The notes beneath the pieces were generated by a model, which searched no databases, was not told the origin of the DNA, and was given only the letters and a program-made list of their open reading frames with translations. A program made the position numbers and the translations under genes. Source: Alphaproteobacteria bacterium (GTDB lineage Bacteria; Pseudomonadota; Alphaproteobacteria; ATCC43930; CGMCC-115725). Taken from it: a stretch of 5,106 bases of DNA. The stretch is from assembly GCA_017353855.1 (NCBI GenBank), contig JAFMSA010000365.1, forward strand, positions 1 through 5,106, given 5' to 3'. Below, piece after piece: positions 5,022 to 5,106 of this stretch (position 1 is its first letter; the number at the start of each line of letters is the position of its first letter).

Positions 5022-5106
5022 ATACGGCGACTACCCGTGAGTGCCGGCCGTCGGTGTGTACGCCGACGCGTGGGAAACACTGTCGCAGCGTCCAAACGAA
5101 CGCCTC

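Noticed and set aside
1..5106. CRISPR array, insertion-sequence ends or long direct repeats
   Set aside because: No regularly spaced repeats and no transposase motif were seen; short GC-rich repeats are within chance.

Overview
The window is GC-rich DNA with compact, overlapping genes. The traC/traD-type conjugation genes and the ECF sigma/ChrR pair point to an alphaproteobacterium, probably of the Rhizobiales; this is inferred from gene families, as no rRNA or other phylogenetic marker is present.

Region 1 (1-2490, + strand) is a signalling operon. It holds the C-terminal part of a sensor histidine kinase cut by the left edge, a complete double-domain KaiC-like P-loop ATPase of 510 aa, and a single-domain CheY-like response regulator. 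The three genes overlap by 4 and 8 nt, so they are almost certainly co-transcribed and translationally coupled. No kaiA or kaiB is visible. The likely logic is that the kinase and ATPase feed a stand-alone receiver.

Region 2 (about 2500-3230) looks like the worn remains of a conjugative element. On the - strand there is a well-formed ribosome binding site and start for a gene whose first ~18 codons resemble the DUF3991/toprim proteins of rhizobial mobile elements; the resemblance ends near base 2500, just behind the response regulator. On the + strand follow a TraC-like gene, whose tail may be frameshifted, and a TraD-like gene, which appears to end early at a UAG. A strong GC hairpin lies just after the second stop of traD. 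A 10-bp inverted repeat upstream of traC contains its Shine-Dalgarno sequence.

Region 3 (about 3230-3773) has no convincing gene. It contains short overlapping ORFs and a small perfect inverted repeat upstream of the next operon.

Region 4 (3774-4996, + strand) is a two-gene regulatory operon: an ECF sigma factor and a ChrR-type anti-sigma factor with an N-terminal zinc-binding domain and a C-terminal cupin, overlapping by ATGA. By analogy with RpoE/ChrR it should sense oxidative (for example singlet oxygen) or metal stress. Two overlapping, mutually exclusive hairpins follow the operon, and the last ~85 bases hold no supported gene.

Overall, two chromosomal-type regulatory modules flank a decayed transfer module. 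This suggests an accessory region or the scar of an integrated element.
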